Source of the DNA: Peptoclostridium sp965368085
Lineage (GTDB): Bacteria; Bacillota; Clostridia; Peptostreptococcales; Peptostreptococcaceae
Assembly: GCA_965368085.1 (NCBI GenBank)
Contig: CBDULP010000005.1
Coordinates: forward strand, 1-64,000
Direction: 5' to 3'
Length of the DNA stretch: 64,000 bases
Position 1 is the stretch's first letter; each line of letters opens with the position of its first letter. The notes below the pieces were generated by a model. That model saw only the letters and a program-made list of their open reading frames with translations. It had not been told where the DNA came from and searched no databases. This document shows positions 41,435-49,387 of the stretch, piece after piece. The position numbers were made by a program, and so were the translations under genes.

Positions 41435-42349
41435 ATGAAAAAAGTTATGGCTTCAAACATGGTGTTTTTGCTGCTTTCCCTAGTGTTTGTGACGATGGGG
41501 GGCGAGTTTCAAAGGGACAACCTCAACACGGGTATAGTTCTTACGGAGCTTTTGATAGTCCTTCTGCCTGCCGTTGTGTTTGCAAATATGTACAAGGATT
41601 CTACAGCTAAATTGTTTTTGAAGATCAGAAAATTCAAGCCGTCCACGCTGATTAAAGTGGTAGGCGTTACATTTTTGACATATCCTATAGCTGTGTTTGG
41701 CAATGTGGTTGTGATAACAATACTCAGCATGTTTAAACAGCCAAACATCCCCCAATTTCCAATAGCATCCGACTTACCTCAGTATATTCTCTATATAGCC
41801 ATTATTGGTATACTTCCGGGAATATGCGAGGAAATACTGTTTCGCGGCTTTTTTCTCAGCATGAACAGGGAGCTTGGAATAAGAAATTCCATACTTTTTA
41901 CTGGATTTTTATTTGCACTTTTTCACTACAACATATATAATTTTGCAGGGCCCCTCATTCTTGGGGTTGTGTTCGGATATGTAACTGTCATTACAAAATC
42001 AATATGGCCTGCAGTGATATGCCATGCACTCAACAATTCAATAGCATCGACTCTGGGCTTTTGGGCGATTAAAAATGCTGGAGAGTCTACGCAAAGCACA
42101 CAGGATATATTGGATAAGATACCATTCACATATGTGCTTGTAATCCAAACCGTATTTATAGGCGGGATTGCCATTATTTGCCTTGTGGGCCTCAAAAAGC
42201 TCATGGAGAGCCTGGCTGAGGATTACGGCATGGGAGCTATAATTCAAAGCGAGGAAAAAAGCCTTGTGCCGTTTTGGGATGTAATGGCATTTATGCCTGT
42301 AATCGTATGCATAATGCTTTACATGTATATAACATCGGTGATAATTTAG
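41435..42349 (+). CDS. CPBP family intramembrane glutamic endopeptidase
   Basis: Membrane protein of 304 residues with about seven or eight helices and the three CPBP (CAAX protease/Abi) motifs: EEILFRGFF (the Glu-Glu-x3-Arg catalytic motif), FALFHYN and HALNNS. These enzymes process membrane-associated peptides or prenylated proteins; the substrate here is unknown. It starts four bases after the M20 gene and is probably co-transcribed. Confidence 0.85.
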   Translation: MKKVMASNMVFLLLSLVFVTMGGEFQRDNLNTGIVLTELLIVLLPAVVFANMYKDSTAKLFLKIRKFKPSTLIKVVGVTFLTYPIAVFGNVVVITILSMFKQPNIPQFPIASDLPQYILYIAIIGILPGICEEILFRGFFLSMNRELGIRNSILFTGFLFALFHYNIYNFAGPLILGVVFGYVTVITKSIWPAVICHALNNSIASTLGFWAIKNAGESTQSTQDILDKIPFTYVLVIQTVFIGGIAIICLVGLKKLMESLAEDYGMGAIIQSEEKSLVPFWDVMAFMPVIVCIMLYMYITSVII

Positions 42350-42386
42350 AAATCAATAATTTGTATATTTTAGGTTGGAGGATTAT

Positions 42387-43136
42387 ATGAACTGCTATGG
42401 AGAATTTGCAAACATTTACGACAAGCTTATGGGGGATGTCGATTATGACATGTGGTCGCGTTATCTGGAATGCATTATAAAAAAGTTTTCTGAAATAAAA
42501 GTGGGCACAATACTTGAACTTGCATGCGGCACCGGGAATATAACAATTCCAATGGCTGAGAAGGGGTATTCTGTCATAGGGATGGATATTTCGAATGACA
42601 TGCTGTGTATTGCAAAGGGAAAACTTGACGGCAAAAGGCTTGATGTGAGCCTTATTCAATCTGACATGGCGGACTTTGAATACGATGCCGTGAGCGCACA
42701 GTGCGTAATATGCGCATGCGACGGTTTCAATTATATAACAGACAAATCTGCACTTAAGTCTATCTTTGAAAGGACATATGCTATGCTTCCAAAGGGTGGC
42801 GCATTCATATTCGATATAAGCTCAGGCTTCAAGCTTAAAAATATAATATCCGAGTCCACATTCACCCATGTCGATGATGATACGGCGTATATATGGGAAA
42901 ACTATTATGATGAAGATGCAAATACGGTTGACATGGAGCTTACGTTTTTTGTGAAGGAAAACAGCGGCCTTTATAGAAGGTTTGACGAACTGCACGTTCA
43001 AAGGGCATATGAAAATGACGAGATTTTAGAAATGCTTAAAAGCTCAGGATTCAAATATTCAAATGCGCTTTCTGAATTTGGTTTTGAAGAGGACCATGGA
43101 AGATCGGAAAGGGTATTTTTTGCAGCGGTGAAGTAG
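42387..43136 (+). CDS. Class I SAM-dependent methyltransferase
   Basis: A 249-residue methyltransferase. MNCYGEFANIYDKLMGDVDY is a typical start for clostridial class I enzymes. Motif I is ILELACGTGNITIPMAEKG with an intact glycine loop, followed by the acidic VIGMDISNDML and motif IV CDGFNYI. The C-terminal part resembles the family found beside hslO in Clostridia. The substrate is unknown. ATG 42387, five bases after TTGGAGG, is preferred over a TTG inside the ribosome site. Confidence 0.82.
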   Translation: MNCYGEFANIYDKLMGDVDYDMWSRYLECIIKKFSEIKVGTILELACGTGNITIPMAEKGYSVIGMDISNDMLCIAKGKLDGKRLDVSLIQSDMADFEYDAVSAQCVICACDGFNYITDKSALKSIFERTYAMLPKGGAFIFDISSGFKLKNIISESTFTHVDDDTAYIWENYYDEDANTVDMELTFFVKENSGLYRRFDELHVQRAYENDEILEMLKSSGFKYSNALSEFGFEEDHGRSERVFFAAVK

Positions 43137-43145
43137 TGGCATAAA

Positions 43146-43468
43146 GGGCATGTGGATATGAACCCGACCGTTTGGGACCGGCAGAACAAAATTGTCTTTA
43201 AGCTGTGGCTTGGGATTTCTATTATCGCATCCACCGCTGAATTCCGGAAAACTTTGAAACTCACTTTGCTCAGACAGTCAAAGTTTCCAACGGTTTCAGG
43301 GTGTATTTCGATTAGAAATCTACCAAGCCTTGCTAAATCAGACTGCTTTTGTTCATGTCGGTTCCATCGGCGTAAAGATACGTGCTCCGCCGATTTTTGG
43401 GCGGAATTTCAATGAGCAGCCTTTATAAAGCTCCAGAAAGCCGGCTGGGCTCATATCCGCACATGCCT
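43146..43468. repeat. MITE-like dispersed repeat, copy B
   Basis: An element of about 323 bp whose ends are imperfect inverted repeats: left GGGCATGTGGATATGAACCC, right read in reverse AGGCATGTGCGGATATGAGC. It shares the TTTGAAACTCaCTttGCTCA core and the GAATTTCAATG and CAGAAAGCCGG blocks with copy A (34-228), and has about 110 bp more in the middle. No transposase is inside. It fills most of the 484-bp gap between the methyltransferase gene and hslO; the remaining 150 bp hold nothing clear apart from a TATAAT-like element before hslO. Confidence 0.68.
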
Positions 43469-43620
43469 TTAGCAGAGATTGAAAACATAAAGATAATGAT
43501 AACAATTCTATATTTACTTTTATCAATCAAAAATGAAATCAATATATGCGCTCATTTCTGAACATTTTATGGAAAAGACAATGAGCCCGAATGTATATAA
43601 TTTGAAGGGAGAATTAATTA

Positions 43621-44499
43621 ATGAGTAATTATGTAATAAGAACATCTGCAGCAGACAACAACATAAGAGGATTTTTCGCGGTTACAACTGAAATGGTTGA
43701 AAAGGCGAGAACTGTACATGAAGCAACTCCGGTTGCGACTGCGGCACTTGGAAGGGTTATGACTGCGGCCAGCATAATGGGACTTATGATGAAGGGCGAC
43801 AAGGACAAGCTTACTCTTCAGGTTATGGGTGGCGGACCGGCCGGTTCGATAGTGGCGGTTTCAAATTCAAAGGGAATGGTAAAGGGATATATATCGAACC
43901 CTTCTGTGGACATTCCGCTTAAAGAAGATGGAAAGCTTGATGTAGGAGGAGCTGTTGGAATAGACGGCAAGATAAGCGTAATGAGGGATCTTGGTATGAA
44001 AGAGCCGTACGTGGGACAGTACGATCTGTTCAACGGCGAAATTGCACAGGACCTTACTCACTACTATGCATATTCGGAGCAGCAACCTTCTGCGGTATCT
44101 CTTGGAGTTCTTATAGAAAAGGACTATTCTGTAAAGGCTGCAGGTGGATTCATAGTTCAGCTTATGCCTGATGCTGATGAAGAAAGCGTATCAAAGCTTG
44201 AGCAAAATCTGATATCCATGAAAAACATAACGGCTCTAATAGAAGAGGGAAATATGCCTGAAGAGATAATGGACATGGTGTTTGAAGGGCTGGACCCTAA
44301 AGTTCTTCAAAAAGATGAAGTGGACTTTGAATGCGACTGCAGCAGGGAAAAATTTGAAAAGGCACTTGTGACAATAGGCGAGGAAGATTTCGACAAGCTT
44401 ATAAATGAAGACAACGGAGCGGAGCTTGTGTGCCATTTTTGCAATTCGAAGTACAACTTCACAAGGGAAGATCTTGAAGAGCTAAAGAAAAACATGTAA
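43621..44499 (+). CDS. hslO: Redox-regulated holdase chaperone Hsp33
   Basis: Cytoplasmic chaperone switched on by oxidation. The 292 residues have an N-terminal substrate-binding domain (RTSAADNNIRGFFAVTTEM) and, near the C terminus, the four zinc-binding cysteines CDC (about 238-240) and CHFC (about 271-274). All key cysteines are present, so redox control should be intact. AAGGGAG precedes the ATG. The next gene, a sigma-54 activator, starts 11 bases after its stop and may be co-transcribed. Confidence 0.95.
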   Translation: MSNYVIRTSAADNNIRGFFAVTTEMVEKARTVHEATPVATAALGRVMTAASIMGLMMKGDKDKLTLQVMGGGPAGSIVAVSNSKGMVKGYISNPSVDIPLKEDGKLDVGGAVGIDGKISVMRDLGMKEPYVGQYDLFNGEIAQDLTHYYAYSEQQPSAVSLGVLIEKDYSVKAAGGFIVQLMPDADEESVSKLEQNLISMKNITALIEEGNMPEEIMDMVFEGLDPKVLQKDEVDFECDCSREKFEKALVTIGEEDFDKLINEDNGAELVCHFCNSKYNFTREDLEELKKNM

Positions 44500-44510
44500 A
44501 GGGTGATTTT

Positions 44511-46079
44511 ATGGCTGGGCCTTTGAGGTATGAAATTATTGGAGAAGACAAGATAGGAATGACCCTTTCGATACTTACTGCATTTTATAACAAGAAGGTT
44601 AATATAAATTCACTTGAGGTATTTCCGAGAAAAGTTTGCATAAAAATAGACGACATGTCTCACGCTCAAATGGATAAGATAGAAAAAGATGTTCTAAACA
44701 TAGACGGGGTAATAGACATAAAAAGGATACAGCTGCTTTCATATGAAGAAAACGAAAGAAGGCTCATTGCCATGATCGATTCGGTAGCCGAGGGTATAAT
44801 AGCTGTGAACAAGAATCTTGAAGTCGAGATATTCAACAGATATTGTGAAAACCTCTTCGGCATGAAAAAGGAAACGGTTTTGGGAACTGATGTAAGGGAC
44901 CTTATAAGTGAAAATGCACCTATGGTGAATCTTTTGGAAACCGGAGAAAAATACGACAACTTGGAGTTCAAAATGGATATTGAAAACGGGCAGCTTCACT
45001 ACCTTACAACGGGAAGGCCCATACTTGGCGACAATGGGGAGATTCTCGGAGCGGTAGCGTCTATTGCGGATATTGAAAAGGCGATAGAGCTTGCAAACGT
45101 AGTATCTGTTACAGACCAGGGCGCTTTCAAGGAAGTCGTTGGAAACAGCAGGGCCATAGAGCAGGTTAAAAAAATTGCGGCAACCGTGGCCAAAAGCAAT
45201 TCCACAATACTTCTTAGGGGAGAGAGTGGAACAGGCAAAGAAGTTTTTGCAAGGGCAATACACAATCTGAGCGACAGAAGTTCATGTGATTTCATAGCTA
45301 TAAACTGTGCGGCGCTTCCCGAAAGCCTTCTTGAAAGCGAGCTTTTCGGATATGAAAAGGGAAGCTTTACAGGAGCGCTTGATACGGGAAAGGACGGACT
45401 TTTCGTAAAGGCAAGCGGAAGCACTCTTTTTTTGGACGAGATAGGAGAGCTTTCAATGCCGCTTCAGGCAAAGCTTCTCCGCGTACTCCAAGAAGGCAAG
45501 ATAAGAAGGATAGGTGGAAGCGGGGAGGAAAGCGTGGACGTAAGGATAATAGCGGCTACGAACAAGAACCTCGAAGACATGATAAAAAAGGGGAGTTTCA
45601 GGGAAGACCTTTATTACAGACTCAATGTGATACCGATATATATACCTCCTCTGAGCGATAGGAAAGAGGATATAGGACTCCTGGCTAAATTCTTCATAGG
45701 TAAACTGGGAAGAAAAATAGGAAAACGGGTAGATGGTTTCGAAATAGAGTTTTTAAACGGGCTCATGGAGTATGATTGGCCGGGCAACGTCAGAGAACTT
45801 GAAAATGTAATGGAAAGGGCAATGAATCTTTGCGAGGGAAAACTACTGACTCTCGACCACCTTATAATAGATTTTGAAAAGGACTTGAAGAGGATTGAGA
45901 GAATATCAAGATTTGAAGAGGATATGAGCCTTGCTCAAGTGGTGGAAATATGCGAAAAGCAGGCCATAACCGAGGCACTTAAGAAAAGTGGCGGCATAAG
46001 AAAGGCTGCAAGGCGCCTTGGAGTATCCCACACTACAATAATGAACAAGATTAAAAAATACAATATACACTGGCAATAA
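44511..46079 (+). CDS. Sigma-54-type regulator with ACT and PAS domains (TyrR-like)
   Basis: A 522-residue regulator with an N-terminal ACT domain (about 1-75, RYEIIGEDKIGMTLSILTAF), a PAS domain (about 80-190), a AAA+ domain with Walker A GESGTGKE, and a Fis-like helix-turn-helix (LGVSHTTIMNKI). The sigma-54 contact loop reads GSFTGA (284-289), not GAFTGA. ACT domains usually bind amino acids. The next gene is methionine gamma-lyase, behind a sigma-54 promoter, so control of methionine or sulfur amino acid breakdown is inferred. It is not closely enough recognisable to give a gene symbol. Confidence 0.87.
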   Translation: MAGPLRYEIIGEDKIGMTLSILTAFYNKKVNINSLEVFPRKVCIKIDDMSHAQMDKIEKDVLNIDGVIDIKRIQLLSYEENERRLIAMIDSVAEGIIAVNKNLEVEIFNRYCENLFGMKKETVLGTDVRDLISENAPMVNLLETGEKYDNLEFKMDIENGQLHYLTTGRPILGDNGEILGAVASIADIEKAIELANVVSVTDQGAFKEVVGNSRAIEQVKKIAATVAKSNSTILLRGESGTGKEVFARAIHNLSDRSSCDFIAINCAALPESLLESELFGYEKGSFTGALDTGKDGLFVKASGSTLFLDEIGELSMPLQAKLLRVLQEGKIRRIGGSGEESVDVRIIAATNKNLEDMIKKGSFREDLYYRLNVIPIYIPPLSDRKEDIGLLAKFFIGKLGRKIGKRVDGFEIEFLNGLMEYDWPGNVRELENVMERAMNLCEGKLLTLDHLIIDFEKDLKRIERISRFEEDMSLAQVVEICEKQAITEALKKSGGIRKAARRLGVSHTTIMNKIKKYNIHWQ

Positions 46080-46081
46080 AA

Positions 46082-46097
46082 ATTTCCATGTGGAAAT
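46082..46097 (+). promoter_or_regulatory. Candidate operator for the TyrR-like regulator
   Basis: ATTTCCATGTGGAAAT has perfect 7-bp arms and a 2-bp centre. The half-site ATTTCCA recurs at 46244-46250 and its complement TGGAAAT at 46284-46290, overlapping the -12 side of the mgl promoter. The full dyad is about 180 bp upstream of the -24 element. Confidence 0.45.
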
Positions 46098-46119
46098 AAA
46101 TATTGCCATAAAACATCGG

Positions 46120-46152
46120 AAATGGCACGCTTGCGTGCCGTTTCTTTTTTTG
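46120..46152 (+). terminator. Terminator after the TyrR-like regulator gene
   Basis: AAATGGCACGC pairs with GCGTGCCGTTT around a 2-nt centre, followed by TTTCTTTTTTT. Confidence 0.85.
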
Positions 46153-46278
46153 TCATAAAATCTATACTGTCTATAAAAAATATCAATGCAGGGCTGGCAA
46201 GGCTGTAAGTGTTGTTGCGTCAGTATTTGGAATAGTCAAAAAAATTTCCATTATAAAAACAGAGCATGCATTGAAAGA

Positions 46279-46294
46279 TGGCATGGAAATTGCT
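46279..46294 (+). promoter_or_regulatory. Sigma-54 promoter of methionine gamma-lyase
   Basis: TGGCATGGAAATTGCT matches the -24/-12 consensus with exact spacing (GG-N10-GC). Transcription would start near 46306, about 85 bases before the gene. Confidence 0.9.
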
Positions 46295-46391
46295 CTATAT
46301 TATAAACAGATGAACATTTTTTAATATGGTTAAAGATATGTATTTATGTGTAATAAAAATAATAGACAAAAAAATTTTGGGAGGTAATAGA

Positions 46392-47618
46392 ATGGACAAG
46401 AACAAAATGATGAATATGGGATTTGGAACAAAAGCTATACATGCGGGACACCACAAGGATCCTGTATCAGGAGCTCTTTCTACACCTATATTCCAAACTT
46501 CTACATTTGTATTTGACTCTGCAGAACAAGGCGGAAGAAGATTCGCTCTTGAGGAGCCGGGATATATATATACAAGACTTGGAAACCCAACAAACACTCA
46601 GCTTGAAGAAAAGCTTGCACTTTTAGAAGGGGCAGAAGCTGCAATGTCTACAGCTTCAGGAATGGGAGCGATATCGGCATCTCTTTGGAGCGCTCTTAGG
46701 GCTGGAGACCACATGATAGCTTCAGACACTCTTTACGGATGTACTTTTGCGCTGTTAAACCACGGACTTACAAGATTTGGAGTGGACGTTGAGTTTGTTG
46801 ACGCGGGGAATCCAGAAAACATAAGAAAAGCCATGAGGCCTAACACTAAGGTGGTTTATCTTGAAACACCTGCAAATCCAACGCTGAAGGTTATAGACAT
46901 AAAGGCGATATCAGATATAGCTCACGAAAACGAGGAATGCATGGTCATGGTTGACAACACTTTTTGCACTCCATACCTTCAAAGACCGCTTGAGCTTGGA
47001 GCGGATGTAGTTCTTCACTCTGCTACAAAATACCTTAACGGACACGGAGATGTAATAGCCGGATTTGCTGCGGGAAATCAAGAGTTTATAAATACAGTGA
47101 GACTTTTCGGAGTAAAAGACATGACTGGTGCGGTTCTCAGCCCATTTGACGCTTATCTCCTTCTAAGAGGCATGAAAACTCTTGAAGTCAGAATGGACAG
47201 ACACTGTGCAAATGCGGAAAAAGTTGCACAGTTCCTTGTCTCTCACCCAGCGATAAAAGAAGTTTACTATCCAGGACTTGAAAGTCATCCTCAGTATGAG
47301 CTGGCTAAAAAGCAAATGAAGCTTCCTGGAGCTATGATAGCATTTGAACTCAAAGGTGGAGTGGAAGAGGGAAGAAAGCTTATGAACAGCGTTGAGCTTT
47401 GCACTCTTGCGGTTAGCCTTGGAGACACGGAGACTCTTATACAGCATCCAGCTTCAATGACACACTCTCCATACGAGCCTGAAGAAAGACTTGCTGCGGG
47501 AATATCAGACGGTCTTGTGAGACTTTCGGTGGGACTTGAAAATCCGGACGACATAATAGCAGATCTTAAGCAGTCGCTTGATATGCTCGTAAAAGAATCT
47601 TCAGAAATGCTAGTATAA
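46392..47618 (+). CDS. mgl: Methionine gamma-lyase
   Basis: PLP enzyme of the Cys/Met metabolism family. Methionine gamma-lyase splits L-methionine into methanethiol, ammonia and 2-oxobutyrate. The 408 residues contain the PLP lysine at 213 (SATKYLNGHGD) and Cys117 in TLYGCTFAL, the position where gamma-lyases carry a characteristic cysteine. Cystathionine gamma-lyase or gamma-synthase is the alternative, less likely because of that cysteine. ATG 46392 follows GGGAGGT. The sigma-54 promoter and the adjacent ACT-domain activator indicate control by amino acid supply. Confidence 0.87.
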   Translation: MDKNKMMNMGFGTKAIHAGHHKDPVSGALSTPIFQTSTFVFDSAEQGGRRFALEEPGYIYTRLGNPTNTQLEEKLALLEGAEAAMSTASGMGAISASLWSALRAGDHMIASDTLYGCTFALLNHGLTRFGVDVEFVDAGNPENIRKAMRPNTKVVYLETPANPTLKVIDIKAISDIAHENEECMVMVDNTFCTPYLQRPLELGADVVLHSATKYLNGHGDVIAGFAAGNQEFINTVRLFGVKDMTGAVLSPFDAYLLLRGMKTLEVRMDRHCANAEKVAQFLVSHPAIKEVYYPGLESHPQYELAKKQMKLPGAMIAFELKGGVEEGRKLMNSVELCTLAVSLGDTETLIQHPASMTHSPYEPEERLAAGISDGLVRLSVGLENPDDIIADLKQSLDMLVKESSEMLV

Positions 47619-47663
47619 ACTGCATTATTTATAATATGAAATTTAATGGAATTTGATATATTC

Positions 47664-47701
47664 AAATGGCAAAGCCTAAGACAATGGCTTTGCCATTTTT
47701 T
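47664..47701 (+). terminator. Terminator after mgl
   Basis: AAATGGCAAAGCC pairs with GGCTTTGCCATTT, followed by a T run. Confidence 0.9.
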
Positions 47702-47831
47702 ATGTTTACATTGAGTCTTCATAAGTTGTGTTTTACAAGTTTGAGCTCTTTTGAAAAGTATATGGAATAGGACAGTTATTTTGGGTATGAATCATAAGTA
47801 TATGAATAGAATTTAAGTGAAAGCGTTTTTC

Positions 47832-47840
47832 TGGTATAAT
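47832..47840 (+). promoter_or_regulatory. Extended -10 promoter of rpoN
   Basis: TGGTATAAT is an extended -10 element; the -35 (TTTAAG, 17 bp upstream) is poor. It lies about 38 bases before the rpoN start. Confidence 0.5.
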
Positions 47841-47877
47841 TAAACTAATAAATATGTATTAGAGAGGATAGTCCAAA

Positions 47878-49215
47878 TTGAATCTGAATTTCAAATTAAA
47901 CCTAGAGCAAACCCAAAAATTAATAATAACCCAGCAGCTCAAACAGTCTCTTGCGATACTTAATATGAACCTAAATGAACTTGAAATTGAGATAACAAAG
48001 GAAAGTCAGGAAAACCCTGTGATGGAGATTGAAAAAAAGGATCCCGTGGACTGGGAAAAATATATTGAATCCATGAAAAAAAATTCTAGAAAAGAACAGT
48101 ACAGCTCGGCAGTAGACAATTCAGATGAAAAGACCAATTTTGAAAACATGATAAGATATGAAGAAAGCATGTATGATCATCTGAAAGATCAGATAAGCTG
48201 CGTGTTGAGAAGAAAGGAAGACATGCTTGTAGCCGAATATATAATTGACTCCATGGACAGTGACGGCTATCTCAGAGAGAATGTGGAAAATATTTCGAAA
48301 GTTCTCAAAATAAGCACTGAAAAAGTGAAAGATATGCTTAAGGTTGTACAAACACTTGATCCCCCGGGAATAGGAGCCACGAGCCTTGAGGAATGCCTTT
48401 GCATACAGCTTAGGGAAAAGGGGATAAATGATTCTGTGCTTGAGTCCATAATCAAGGAAAACCTTTCCATGATAGCATCAAAAAAATATAAGGATATATG
48501 CAAAAAATATAAAATAGACATGGAGACTGTAGGTGGATACTGTGCGGCCATAAGGTCTCTTGAGCCGAAGCCGGGAAGGATTTTTGAATCTGCAAATCAA
48601 AAATATGTATCTCCGGATGTCATAGCCGAAAATATTGATGGCAAGTTTGTAGTAAGGTTAAATGAGACGAGCATACCTAAAATAACAATAAGTGACTTCT
48701 ACCAGAAGCTGCTTTTAAACACCCAGGACGAAGAGGCCAAGGAGTATATAAAGCAGAAGCTGAATTCTGCGGCAAATCTAATGAAGAACATAGAAAGCAG
48801 AAAGTCTACAATACTCAAGGTTGCCCAGGAGATACTAAACAGGCAGAGTGATTTTTTTGAAAAAGGCATGAACTATCTAAAGCCCATGATACTCAAGGAC
48901 ATAGCCCAGGAACTGGAATTCCATGAATCAACCATAAGCAGGGCTGTAAACGGCAAATATATGCTGACTCCATATGGGCTTTTTGAGCTGAAGTTTTTCT
49001 TCAGCGGGTCTCCAAGTTGCGAAGACGTTGCCGCAAACAGCATAAAAAGCATAGTAAGAGAGATAATAGACGGTGAAAACAAGAAGAAGCCGTATAGCGA
49101 CCAGAAAATATGTGCCATACTAGATCAAAAGGGAATAAGTGTATCGAGAAGAACCGTTGCGAAATACAGGGATGAAATGGGCATATTGTCGTCATCGCAA
49201 AGAAAACAGCCATAA
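47878..49215 (+). CDS. rpoN: RNA polymerase sigma-54 factor
   Basis: Alternative sigma factor that recognises -24/-12 promoters and needs ATP-driven activators. The 445 residues have region I (LEQTQKLIITQQLKQSLAILNM), an acidic region II, the core-binding domain, the helix-turn-helix (HESTISRAVNGKY) and the C-terminal RpoN box (SRRTVAKYRDEMGI), all intact. It appears to start at TTG 47878, ten bases after GAGG. In several Clostridia rpoN precedes the cggR-gap-pgk glycolytic operon; here it is followed directly by pgk. It serves the three sigma-54 promoters in this window. Confidence 0.95.
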   Translation: MNLNFKLNLEQTQKLIITQQLKQSLAILNMNLNELEIEITKESQENPVMEIEKKDPVDWEKYIESMKKNSRKEQYSSAVDNSDEKTNFENMIRYEESMYDHLKDQISCVLRRKEDMLVAEYIIDSMDSDGYLRENVENISKVLKISTEKVKDMLKVVQTLDPPGIGATSLEECLCIQLREKGINDSVLESIIKENLSMIASKKYKDICKKYKIDMETVGGYCAAIRSLEPKPGRIFESANQKYVSPDVIAENIDGKFVVRLNETSIPKITISDFYQKLLLNTQDEEAKEYIKQKLNSAANLMKNIESRKSTILKVAQEILNRQSDFFEKGMNYLKPMILKDIAQELEFHESTISRAVNGKYMLTPYGLFELKFFFSGSPSCEDVAANSIKSIVREIIDGENKKKPYSDQKICAILDQKGISVSRRTVAKYRDEMGILSSSQRKQP

Positions 49216-49217
49216 GA

Positions 49218-49244
49218 AATCCGCATTTCAAGCGGTTTTTTTTT
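49218..49244 (+). terminator. Terminator after rpoN
   Basis: A short CCGC/GCGG stem with flanking AAA/TTT pairs is followed by TTTTTTTT. Confidence 0.65.
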
Positions 49245-49273
49245 GTATTTGTATATATAATACATAATTCCAA

Positions 49274-49302
49274 TTGAAAAAGTTGTATGTCTGATATAGA
49301 AT
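49274..49302 (+). promoter_or_regulatory. Sigma-A promoter of the pgk operon
   Basis: TTGAAA at 49274-49279 and TAGAAT at 49297-49302 are 17 bp apart, about 85 bases before pgk. Confidence 0.55.
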
Positions 49303-49387
49303 AAGTATGTGAAATAAATGCAGTTGAAAAAATAATAGTATCCCATATTCAAAATATTCCAATAGGGGTGTAAGGGGAGGTTACATA

